Assembly: GCA_031271555.1 (NCBI GenBank)
Contig: JAISVN010000105.1
Span: 1 to 8,992, forward strand
Length of the DNA: 8,992 nt
Origin: Candidatus Methanoplasma sp.
GTDB lineage: Archaea; Thermoplasmatota; Thermoplasmata; Methanomassiliicoccales; Methanomethylophilaceae
Direction of reading: 5' to 3'
Notes under the pieces: generated by a model
What the model was told of the DNA's origin: nothing
Database searches by the model: none
What the model saw: only the letters and a program-made list of their open reading frames with translations
Shown here: positions 1 through 5,637 of the stretch, one piece after another
How positions within the stretch are numbered: position 1 is the stretch's first letter
Layout of the letters: each line of letters opens with the position of its first letter
Made by a program: the position numbers and the translations under genes

Positions 1-654
1 GCAAAATGCGAACTTTACATCGTGGAGGGAGAGTCTGCAGGCGGCAGCGCCAAGCAGGGCAGGGACAGGATGTTCCAGGCGATCCTCCCCCTCCGCGGAA
101 AGATACTCAACGTTGAAAAGGCGAGGCCCGACAAGATTCTCGATAATGAAGAGATAAAGAACCTGATGATCGCCATCGGCGGCGGCATAGGGAAAGAGTT
201 CGACGTGAGCAAGATAAGGTACCATAACGTGGTCATAATGACGGATGCCGACATAGACGGGGCGCATATAGGGACGCTGCTCCTGACGCTGTTCTACAGG
301 CAGATGAAGCCTCTGATAGAGAGCGGCCATGTGTTCCTCGCTATGCCCCCGTTATACAGGGTTTACAAGGGCAAGAAGGAGATCTACGCATACACAGAGG
401 ATGAGATGGCGAAAGCGGTCGAAGAGCTCGGTCCCAACACAAACGTAAGCAGGTACAAGGGATTGGGAGAGATGAACCCGCAGCAGCTGTGGGACACCAC
501 CATGAATCCCGGAACCAGAATGATGAAGAAGGTGCAGATAGAGGACGCCATGCTCGCCGACCAGCTGTTCTCCATACTGATGGGGGACGATGTCGAACCG
601 AGAAGGGAGTTCATAATCGAGCACGCCCACGAAGTGGTCAACCTGGATGTGTGA
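1..654 (+). CDS. gyrB: DNA gyrase subunit B, C-terminal part (5' truncated by window edge)
   Basis: This is the ATPase subunit of type IIA DNA gyrase. It pairs with GyrA in an A2B2 complex that introduces negative supercoils. Only the last 217 codons are present. Reading is open from base 1 in frame 1, so the GTG at 22 is an internal Val and not a start. The TOPRIM metal-binding residues are visible: Glu9 of the fragment in [16 protein letters not shown], and the Asp cluster (82, 84, 86) in [10 protein letters not shown]. The C-terminal YKGLGEMNP motif and the RREFI...NLDV end are typical of GyrB. The roughly 170-residue insert of E. coli GyrB is absent, so this is the short form. The adjacent gyrA and the bacterial-style sequence argue against archaeal topoisomerase VI. 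ParE is the main alternative, but a lone gyrBA pair is more likely. Confidence 0.95.
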   Translation, partial: AKCELYIVEGESAGGSAKQGRDRMFQAILPLRGKILNVEKARPDKILDNEEIKNLMIAIGGGIGKEFDVSKIRYHNVVIMTDADIDGAHIGTLLLTLFYRQMKPLIESGHVFLAMPPLYRVYKGKKEIYAYTEDEMAKAVEELGPNTNVSRYKGLGEMNPQQLWDTTMNPGTRMMKKVQIEDAMLADQLFSILMGDDVEPRREFIIEHAHEVVNLDV

Positions 655-3100
655 TATCATGGAAGACCAGCCTAAGAAGATCATACCTCAGAGCATCGAG
701 AAGGAGATGAAAAGGTCCTACATCGACTACTCCATGAGCGTCATAGTCGGCCGCGCCCTCCCGGACATAAGGGACGGGCTCAAGCCCGTCCACAGGAAGA
801 TACTTTACGCCATGTCGGAACTCGGTCTCCCGTACAACAGGCCGCATAAGAAGTCCGCAAGGGTCGTGGGAGAGGTCCTTGGTAAATACCACCCCCACGG
901 AGACTCGGCCGCTTACGAATCCATGGTGAGGATGGCGCAGCCGTTCTCGCTCAGATACCCTCTGGTCGACGGCCAGGGGAACTTCGGATCGGTCGACGGG
1001 GATTCGCCGGCGGCCATGCGTTACACCGAAGCCCGTCTGTCGAAGATATCCGGCGACCTGCTGTCCGACCTGGATAAGAACACCGTTGATTTCGTCGACA
1101 ACTTCGATGGGTCCCTGAAGGAGCCCAGCGTGCTCCCCGCCAAATTCCCCAACCTCATAGTCAACGGATCCGACGGCATAGCCGTTGGAATGGCCACAAA
1201 GATGCCGCCGCACAACCTCACCGAGGTGTGCGATGCGATAATCTACTCCATAGACAACCCCGGCGCCGAGGTATACGATCTGATGCAGTTCATAAAAGGC
1301 CCCGATTTCCCTACCGGAGGGACGATCTACGGCCTCAACGGCATACTGTCCGCGTACACCACGGGAAGAGGGAAGATAAAGGTCAGAGCGAACACCCACT
1401 TCGAAGATATAGGTAACGGGAAGAGCAGCATAATCATCGACGAACTGCCGTATCAGGTGAACAAGGCCATGCTGATCGAGACGATAGCCGAGCATGTCAA
1501 GAACAAGGTCCTAGAGGACATAACCGACCTCAGGGACGAGTCGGACAGGGACGGCATGAGAGTGGTCATCGAACTGCACAGGGACGCGATAGACAATGTC
1601 GTCCTGGAGAACCTCTTCAAGAGGACGCAGATGGAGATAACCTACGGAATAATCAATCTGGCTCTTGTGAACAACAAACCTACTCTACTCTCTCTGAAAG
1701 AGATGATAGGCCACTATACCAAATACAGGGAGGAAGTGGTCATACGCAGGACGAAGTACGACCTCGAGCAGGCCGAGAAGCGCTACCACATACTGGAAGG
1801 TCTGATGAAGGCCCTCAGCATGATAGATGAGGCCATAGCCCTGATTCGCGCATCGAAGGATGCGCCCGAGGCCAATGAGGGCCTCAGAGGCCTGCTGGAC
1901 ATCGATGAGGAACAGGCGAAGGCCATTCTCGACATGAGGCTTCAGAAGCTCACGGGGCTGGAGATCGATTCTCTCAGGGATGAGTACAACCAGCTGATCG
2001 AGCTGATGAAGGACCTCCGCGACATACTGGCCAATGAGAGCAGGGTGTTCGCCATAATCAAAAACGAACTCCTCGAGATGAAGGAATCGTATGGCGACGA
2101 GCGCAGGACGATCATAAACGAGAACGCTCTGGACGTCGATGAAGAGGACCTCATACCCAAAGAGGATGTCGTCATAACGATCTCAGCGGACAACTACATC
2201 AAGAGGATCCCCCTCAACACGTACAGGCAGCAGGCCAGAGGTGGTGTCGGACTCATGGGCATGCAGACCAAGGAAGAGGACTATGTTTCGAACATGTTCG
2301 TCACATCCTCTCATGATTACCTTATGTTCATAACCAACCACGGAAGGCTGCACTGGCTCAAAGGATACAGAGTGCCGGAGGGCAGCAGGCAGTCCAAAGG
2401 CAAGCCTATTGTCAATCTCATACCGGACCTGGAGCAGGGGGAGATGGTCGAGAACACGATATGCGTCCAAGACTTCCCCGACGATAAATATCTCTCATTC
2501 TGCACGAAGAACGGCCTTCTCAAGAAGACGAGCCTCAGCGCATACAGGAATGTCAGATCAAAGGGCATAAAGGCGATAAAATTCGATGAAGGGGATGAGT
2601 TGATCGAGACCTCCATAACCGAATCTGGCGACCAGATAATACTCGCCGCAAGGAACGGACAGGCAGTCAGGTTCATGGAGTCGGATGTCCGTCCCACCGG
2701 AAGGGATACGATGGGCGTGAAGGGGATGACCCTCAGCGGGGACGATGCCGTCGTCTCCATGGCGGTCGTCCGTCCCGATGATAAGCTGCTTACCGTGACC
2801 GAGAACGGCTACGGAAAGATATCGGATGTCAACGACTACCGTCAGACGAAGCGCGGCGCAAAAGGCGTCATAACCATAAAGACGGACGAGAGGAACGGCA
2901 AGGTAGTTTCCGTGAGGAAGGTGTCCGCAGGGGACCAGCTGATCGTGACGAGCATGCACGGCAAGATGATACGCATGAACGTCGACGAGATAAGGGAGAC
3001 AGGCCGCAATGCGAAGGGCGTGCGCATAATGGACATGAGGAACGGGGACAAGATAACGGCGGTCCAGCCGATAATATCCGATGAGGAAGAGGAAGAATGA
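647..3100 (+). CDS. gyrA: DNA gyrase subunit A
   Basis: This is the breakage-reunion subunit of DNA gyrase, 817 aa in this reading. The N-terminal winged-helix/tower region starts at [16 protein letters not shown]. The catalytic tyrosine is Tyr126 in [10 protein letters not shown] (codon 1022-1024). The quinolone-pocket segment [10 protein letters not shown] carries Ser87 and Glu91. A coiled-coil tower and a C-terminal beta-pinwheel follow, with a GyrA-box-like QARGGVG at residues 529-535. The protein ends in an acidic tail (DEEEEE), and its length is normal for GyrA. The ATG at 647 overlaps gyrB by 8 nt. A second ATG at 659, 4 nt after the gyrB stop, has a partial Shine-Dalgarno (GGATGTG, 7 nt spacing) and could be the true start, giving 813 aa. 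No promoter is visible between the two genes, so they form an operon with likely translational coupling. Confidence 0.96.
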   Translation: MCDIMEDQPKKIIPQSIEKEMKRSYIDYSMSVIVGRALPDIRDGLKPVHRKILYAMSELGLPYNRPHKKSARVVGEVLGKYHPHGDSAAYESMVRMAQPFSLRYPLVDGQGNFGSVDGDSPAAMRYTEARLSKISGDLLSDLDKNTVDFVDNFDGSLKEPSVLPAKFPNLIVNGSDGIAVGMATKMPPHNLTEVCDAIIYSIDNPGAEVYDLMQFIKGPDFPTGGTIYGLNGILSAYTTGRGKIKVRANTHFEDIGNGKSSIIIDELPYQVNKAMLIETIAEHVKNKVLEDITDLRDESDRDGMRVVIELHRDAIDNVVLENLFKRTQMEITYGIINLALVNNKPTLLSLKEMIGHYTKYREEVVIRRTKYDLEQAEKRYHILEGLMKALSMIDEAIALIRASKDAPEANEGLRGLLDIDEEQAKAILDMRLQKLTGLEIDSLRDEYNQLIELMKDLRDILANESRVFAIIKNELLEMKESYGDERRTIINENALDVDEEDLIPKEDVVITISADNYIKRIPLNTYRQQARGGVGLMGMQTKEEDYVSNMFVTSSHDYLMFITNHGRLHWLKGYRVPEGSRQSKGKPIVNLIPDLEQGEMVENTICVQDFPDDKYLSFCTKNGLLKKTSLSAYRNVRSKGIKAIKFDEGDELIETSITESGDQIILAARNGQAVRFMESDVRPTGRDTMGVKGMTLSGDDAVVSMAVVRPDDKLLTVTENGYGKISDVNDYRQTKRGAKGVITIKTDERNGKVVSVRKVSAGDQLIVTSMHGKMIRMNVDEIRETGRNAKGVRIMDMRNGDKITAVQPIISDEEEEE

Positions 3101-3393
3101 AGGCATCGCCGGAGAAGATATGGCCCGCAGTAGCAGCGATATCTGCCGCAGCCGCAGCAATATCCGCCTTTATTGCAGCGTTCTCGCTGACGGAGGGGAA
3201 CATCCTGCAGGCAGCACTTTCCGGTATAGCCGCCGCAATGTTCGTTTCCTGTCTTCTGCTGGCACTTATGACCGGGTCCAGACTGTCCAGCCTGAACTCT
3301 GTGGAAGAAGAGATAAGCTGTTTCAGGCTGAAGAGGCCCGGCATTGAGAAAAAAGAAGAGATCATACCGAAAGGGAAGATGCCCAAGGAATGA
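3097..3393 (+). CDS. Small two-helix membrane protein coupled to gyrA
   Basis: Unrecognised 98-aa protein. Two hydrophobic segments are obvious: about residues 10-31 (Ala-rich, [15 protein letters not shown]) and about 36-58 (ending VSCLLLALM), separated by a short loop with Thr-Glu-Gly-Asn. A charged, mostly Lys/Glu cytoplasmic-type tail of about 40 residues follows. The expected topology is a helical hairpin with both ends on the same side of the membrane. Its ATG overlaps the gyrA stop as ATGA, and purine-rich GAGGAAGAGGAAG sits just upstream. Translation is therefore very likely coupled to gyrA and the gene is the third member of the gyrase operon. No function can be inferred from sequence. 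The arrangement suggests co-expression with gyrase but not necessarily a shared role. I am confident that it is coding, because of the coupling and the hydrophobic pattern, and not of any function. Confidence 0.75.
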   Translation: MKASPEKIWPAVAAISAAAAAISAFIAAFSLTEGNILQAALSGIAAAMFVSCLLLALMTGSRLSSLNSVEEEISCFRLKRPGIEKKEEIIPKGKMPKE

Positions 3394-3400
3394 CCGTGCT

Positions 3401-3417
3401 CAGGAAACCTTATAATA
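3401..3417 (+). promoter_or_regulatory. Archaeal BRE/TATA promoter for tRNA-Phe
   Basis: A purine-rich BRE-like AGGAAACC (3402-3409) is followed by a TATA box TTATAATA (3410-3417). The box centre lies about 29 nt upstream of the first tRNA base, which matches the usual archaeal spacing to a start site just before the tRNA. The site falls directly after the stop codon of the 98-aa gene. Confidence 0.6.
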
Positions 3418-3442
3418 GAAAACCTGCAATAGGGGGAAATAC

Positions 3443-3518
3443 GCCGTGGTAACTCAGTTGGGAGAGTGCATGACTGAAGATCATGAAGTCGCTGGTTCGA
3501 GCCCGGCTCACGGCACCA
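3443..3518 (+). tRNA. tRNA-Phe (anticodon GAA), CCA encoded
   Basis: A full cloverleaf can be drawn without an intron. The acceptor stem is GCCGTGG with TCACGGC (six Watson-Crick pairs and one G-U). The D arm is ACTC/GAGT with loop AGTTGGGA. The anticodon stem is CATGA/TCATG with loop CTGAAGA, so GAA at 3476-3478 decodes Phe. The variable loop is AAGTC, and the T arm is GCTGG/CCGGC with loop TTCGAGC. Discriminator A is at 3515, and CCA is genomically encoded at 3516-3518. A short T-rich stretch (TTCTTTT, 3522-3528) follows and may serve as the terminator. Confidence 0.95.
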
Positions 3519-3578
3519 TACATTCTTTTGATATGATACGGATACGTCTTACGCGGTCTATGCGGAGGAGGATGTCCT

Positions 3579-3746
3579 TTGGAACCAGATAAGATCTTCA
3601 TTGATATCCGAACGAGCGAGCTGACGCTTGCCCAGGTCCTGCAGGAGATCCAAAGGATAAGCGCCGAGAACCCGGATTACGAGATATTCCTGGACGGGGA
3701 TGCCCATGCCATAGCCGGAAGACGAAGGATAAGGAGGGACCCCTGA
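3579..3746 (+). CDS. 55-aa conserved-looking small protein, TTG start, upstream partner of DUF531 gene
   Basis: A short gene read as (M)EPDKIFIDIRTSELTL... and running to the TGA at 3744-3746, 55 aa in total. No ATG exists in this frame. The TTG at 3579 is chosen because a strong GGAGGAGG Shine-Dalgarno (3564-3571) lies 7 nt upstream. The stop overlaps the next ATG as TGATG, indicating translational coupling with the DUF531 gene. The protein has a beta-strand-like start (KIFIDIR), an amphipathic helix (LAQVLQEIQRISAEN), a second strand with an acidic turn (YEIFLDGDAHAIAG), and a very basic tail (RRRIRRDP). This looks like a compact alpha/beta fold that might bind nucleic acid. I recognise no named family, so the function is unknown. 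Codon composition matches the neighbouring housekeeping genes. Confidence 0.72.
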   Translation: MEPDKIFIDIRTSELTLAQVLQEIQRISAENPDYEIFLDGDAHAIAGRRRIRRDP

Positions 3747-4285
3747 TGGCCGGAAGGATGACGATAGCGCTTTACAACTCGTACGACCCGAACAAATTCA
3801 GGGAGCCGCACAGGAGGGTGATCGCAAGGACCGGAGGTCTGGCGATGGCGTTCGATATGAATCTGGCACTTTTGGGATTCCCGATACCTGAGAATGTCAG
3901 GACGCCGGTCGAGATCGCGGAATGGGTGGCCGGTACGACAAGCATCGGAGGGCATGGGGACTACTTCATGCAGCTTGCGGAGAAAGGAAGGTTCAACAAG
4001 TTCCCGTACCCGGCGAAGGGATTCCCCCCGCAGTTAGGGGAGCCGATACTTACCACGAGCAAACCGGACGATAAGAAAAGGATAAGCACCTCAGATGCGG
4101 CGGATATGGTGAAGAGAGGCACGAGCATAGTCCTGGTGTTCGGAATAGGCCCCCATGGGGTGCCCAAGGACATAGCCGCAATACCAAAGTATCATCTGGA
4201 TGTCACAGGAGGAGGTTTCTCTCTTGAGACCTGCACGGCCCTTGGTGCGATCTGCGGCGCATTGACCTCAAAGCTGCATCAGTAA
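3746..4285 (+). CDS. DUF531 family protein (SPOUT/alpha-beta-knot-like)
   Basis: This 179-aa protein matches from memory the archaeal DUF531 family (COG1772), which has been grouped with SPOUT RNA methyltransferases. Supporting motifs are the N-terminal MTIALYNSYDPNKFREPHRR, then GFPPQLG...TTSKPD (about 93-108), a glycine turn GIGPHGVPK (133-141), and the C-terminal YHLDVTGGG followed by SLETCTALGA (149-168). The Gly turn plus the Ser-Leu-Glu-Thr helix is what the trefoil-knot SAM-binding site looks like in SPOUT enzymes. RNA methylation is therefore a reasonable inference, but the substrate is unknown. GGAGGG at 3733-3738 lies 7 nt before the chosen ATG, and the start overlaps the stop of the 55-aa gene. 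An in-frame ATG at 3758 is less well placed. The gene converges on purM and overlaps its 3' end by 7 nt. Confidence 0.82.
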   Translation: MAGRMTIALYNSYDPNKFREPHRRVIARTGGLAMAFDMNLALLGFPIPENVRTPVEIAEWVAGTTSIGGHGDYFMQLAEKGRFNKFPYPAKGFPPQLGEPILTTSKPDDKKRISTSDAADMVKRGTSIVLVFGIGPHGVPKDIAAIPKYHLDVTGGGFSLETCTALGAICGALTSKLHQ

Positions 4286-5298
4286 TTCTCGTAAAGGATG
4301 CTGCCCGGCCCGAGGAGCACGCCGTTTCCTTTTTCGACCCTTCCCACGATGTCCGCATTGCCGTATCTTTTGGCGATGTCCTCGGCATCCGCCTCCGGTG
4401 CAATGATCATGAATCCCATGCTCATGTTGAGCGTCTGGTACATCTCCCTTTCCTCTACCTCTCCGATCTCCTGTATCGCCTTGAATATGGGAGCGGGCTC
4501 GACAGGATCGTCGATGACGTATCTCAGACCCTTCTTCATGCGGAGCAGGTTCCTGAGGCCCCCGCCCGTTATGTCGATAAGTCCATGGATATCATAGGTC
4601 CTTGTGATGTCCAAGACCTGTTTGACATATATCTCGGTAGGCGTGAGAAGTTCCATACCTACTGTTTTGTTCAGTCCTTTCAATTTATCGTTAAGCGAGA
4701 TGTTCGATGATTCCAGGACCTTCCTTGCCAGGGTAAGTCCGTTCGAGTGTATGCCGGAAGACCTCAGGCTGATTATGGCATCGCCTTCTTTACAGTTCTC
4801 CCCGGTTATCTCGCGGCCCTTCTCCACAAATCCCAGGCATGTTCCGGAAAGGTCCACTCCATGCACCATTTCAGGAAGGACGGCGATCTCCCCCCCGACG
4901 ATCTCCATGTTGGACATCTCGGCGCCTTTCTGCAGTCCGATGCCTATCTCCTTGGTCACAGCATCGTTAGGATGATCGATCGCGATGTAATCCACGAATG
5001 ACACTGGCTCGGAGTTGACGCATATCGTGTCGTTCACGTTCATCGCTATGCAGTCTATGCCGACGGTATTCCAGATCCCGAGTTCCTTTGCGATCAGGAG
5101 CTTGGTCCCGACCCCGTCGGTCGCAAGAGTTAGGTATCTGTCCCCGAAGTCGATAAGGCTTGCAAAAAGTCCGGGTATTCGGACCATCTGCCCTAAGCCG
5201 TCCCTTTTGAACTTGAGTTCGCTGACGAGGGACCCTATGGCCTTCGACTTATCGTCTATGTTGACGCCCGCTTTTGAATATGTCCAACCTTTCGACAT
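4279..5298 (-). CDS. purM: Phosphoribosylformylglycinamidine cyclo-ligase (AIR synthetase)
   Basis: PurM closes the imidazole ring in de novo purine synthesis: FGAM + ATP gives AIR + ADP + Pi, in the cytosol, as a homodimer. The 339-aa length is close to the usual 340-350. Family motifs in order are AGVNID (10-15), the substrate/ATP segment TDGVGTK (60-66), AMNVND (85-90) followed by SEPVSFVDY, GGEIAVLPEM (125-134), GIHSNG (172-177), TGGG (244-247), and EMYQTLNMSMG (285-295). The ATG at 5296-5298 has GGAG four bases upstream on the minus strand. The stop lies inside the last codons of the DUF531 gene (tail-to-tail overlap 4279-4285). The gene stands alone here. Its own promoter must lie in the divergent spacer shared with the surface-protein gene. 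Confidence 0.96.
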   Translation of the reverse strand: MSKGWTYSKAGVNIDDKSKAIGSLVSELKFKRDGLGQMVRIPGLFASLIDFGDRYLTLATDGVGTKLLIAKELGIWNTVGIDCIAMNVNDTICVNSEPVSFVDYIAIDHPNDAVTKEIGIGLQKGAEMSNMEIVGGEIAVLPEMVHGVDLSGTCLGFVEKGREITGENCKEGDAIISLRSSGIHSNGLTLARKVLESSNISLNDKLKGLNKTVGMELLTPTEIYVKQVLDITRTYDIHGLIDITGGGLRNLLRMKKGLRYVIDDPVEPAPIFKAIQEIGEVEEREMYQTLNMSMGFMIIAPEADAEDIAKRYGNADIVGRVEKGNGVLLGPGSILYENY

Positions 5299-5328
5299 GT
5301 GGCTCCGCTATGGTAATGGACTCATCCT

Positions 5329-5352
5329 CTTATTAGTTTCTTTATTTGAAAA
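5329..5352 (-). promoter_or_regulatory. purM: Candidate purM promoter
   Basis: On the minus strand the segment reads TTCAAATAAAG (about 5342-5352) and then CTAATAAG (5329-5336). Either could act as a TATA element. The first would place transcription start near 5321, with a leader of roughly 23 nt containing the GGAG site. Neither is a strong consensus, so this is tentative. Confidence 0.3.
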
Positions 5353-5492
5353 GTTTGACACCAGACACTTCAATTGAAAGTTAAAAAGGAATAGATATTA
5401 CACTTTTCAATTATTTTGCATTTTATGTATTATTGTTCTGCAGTTATAGAATCAATCAACGTCAGCAAATAAGTGGGGAAACAGGCATCGTT

Positions 5493-5507
5493 TAGAGAAA
5501 TTCTCTA
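5493..5507. promoter_or_regulatory. Perfect 15-bp palindrome, candidate operator
   Basis: TAGAGAA, a single central A, then TTCTCTA gives 7-bp perfect arms. It ends 21 bp before the candidate TATA box at 5529, the position where an archaeal activator or repressor dimer would bind. No regulator can be named. Confidence 0.4.
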
Positions 5508-5519
5508 CTAAATTCATTT

Positions 5520-5536
5520 GAAAAAATGTTTATGTA
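5520..5536 (+). promoter_or_regulatory. Candidate BRE/TATA promoter of the surface-protein gene
   Basis: GAAAAAATG (BRE-like, 5520-5528) followed by TTTATGTA (5529-5536) fits an archaeal core promoter. It predicts a start near 5558 and a leader of about 80 nt. A second weaker element, TTTATT (5610-5615), lies about 26 nt before the ATG at 5638 and could instead give a near-leaderless mRNA. Confidence 0.4.
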
Positions 5537-5610
5537 CTCGCTAATACAATCCCTCGCCAACAAGTGTCTAATGTTTACTCTTTAGTATGTACTTTCATCT
5601 AATAGTACAT
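5532..5610. repeat. Three ATGTACT elements (two direct, one inverted)
   Basis: ATGTACT occurs at 5532-5538 and again at 5587-5593, 55 bp apart. Its reverse complement AGTACAT is at 5604-5610, forming a 7-bp inverted repeat with a 10-nt spacer. The first copy overlaps the candidate TATA box. They could be protein-binding sites or an RNA hairpin in the leader. Confidence 0.4.
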
Positions 5611-5637
5611 TTATTGAAACCGACAAAGGAACACTTA

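Larger units (their letters stand above)
5299..5637. other. Divergent AT-rich intergenic region with several inverted repeats
   Basis: About 340 bp between purM (leftward) and the surface-protein gene (rightward), with no convincing gene inside. It holds candidate TATA boxes in both directions, the perfect 15-bp palindrome at 5493-5507, a 10-bp palindrome TTCAATTGAA (5369-5378), the inverted pair TTGAAAAGT (5346-5354) and ACTTTTCAA (5402-5410), and three ATGTACT elements (5532, 5587, and inverted at 5604). Composition is clearly more AT-rich than the purM and gyr side. Confidence 0.6.

Noticed and set aside
638..1495. 285-codon open frame on the minus strand opposite gyrA
   Set aside because: Antisense shadow of a strongly conserved gyrA coding region, with no recognisable family and no promoter or ribosome site.
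1..3100. Topoisomerase IV (ParE/ParC) instead of gyrase
   Set aside because: An RGG-containing GyrA-box-like motif, a GyrB-type C-terminus and a single operon point to gyrase, although the box is divergent.
2558..3160. 200-codon minus-strand open frame opposite the gyrA 3' end
   Set aside because: Shadow frame with His/Tyr/Leu-rich composition typical of antisense of a GC-rich gene. The sense strand is clearly GyrA.
4298..4975. Plus-strand open frames of 99 and 123 codons within purM
   Set aside because: Antisense shadows of purM, which carries all family motifs on the minus strand.
5587..5637. Longer start of the surface-protein gene at ATG 5587
   Set aside because: No Shine-Dalgarno upstream. 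The added residues (MYFHLIVHLL...) look like translated promoter sequence, and the ATG is inside the ATGTACT inverted repeat.
5299..5637. CRISPR array, riboswitch or mobile-element end in the divergent spacer
   Set aside because: The repeats are short, few and not regularly spaced. No aptamer core is recognised, and no transposase or terminal inverted repeat is seen.
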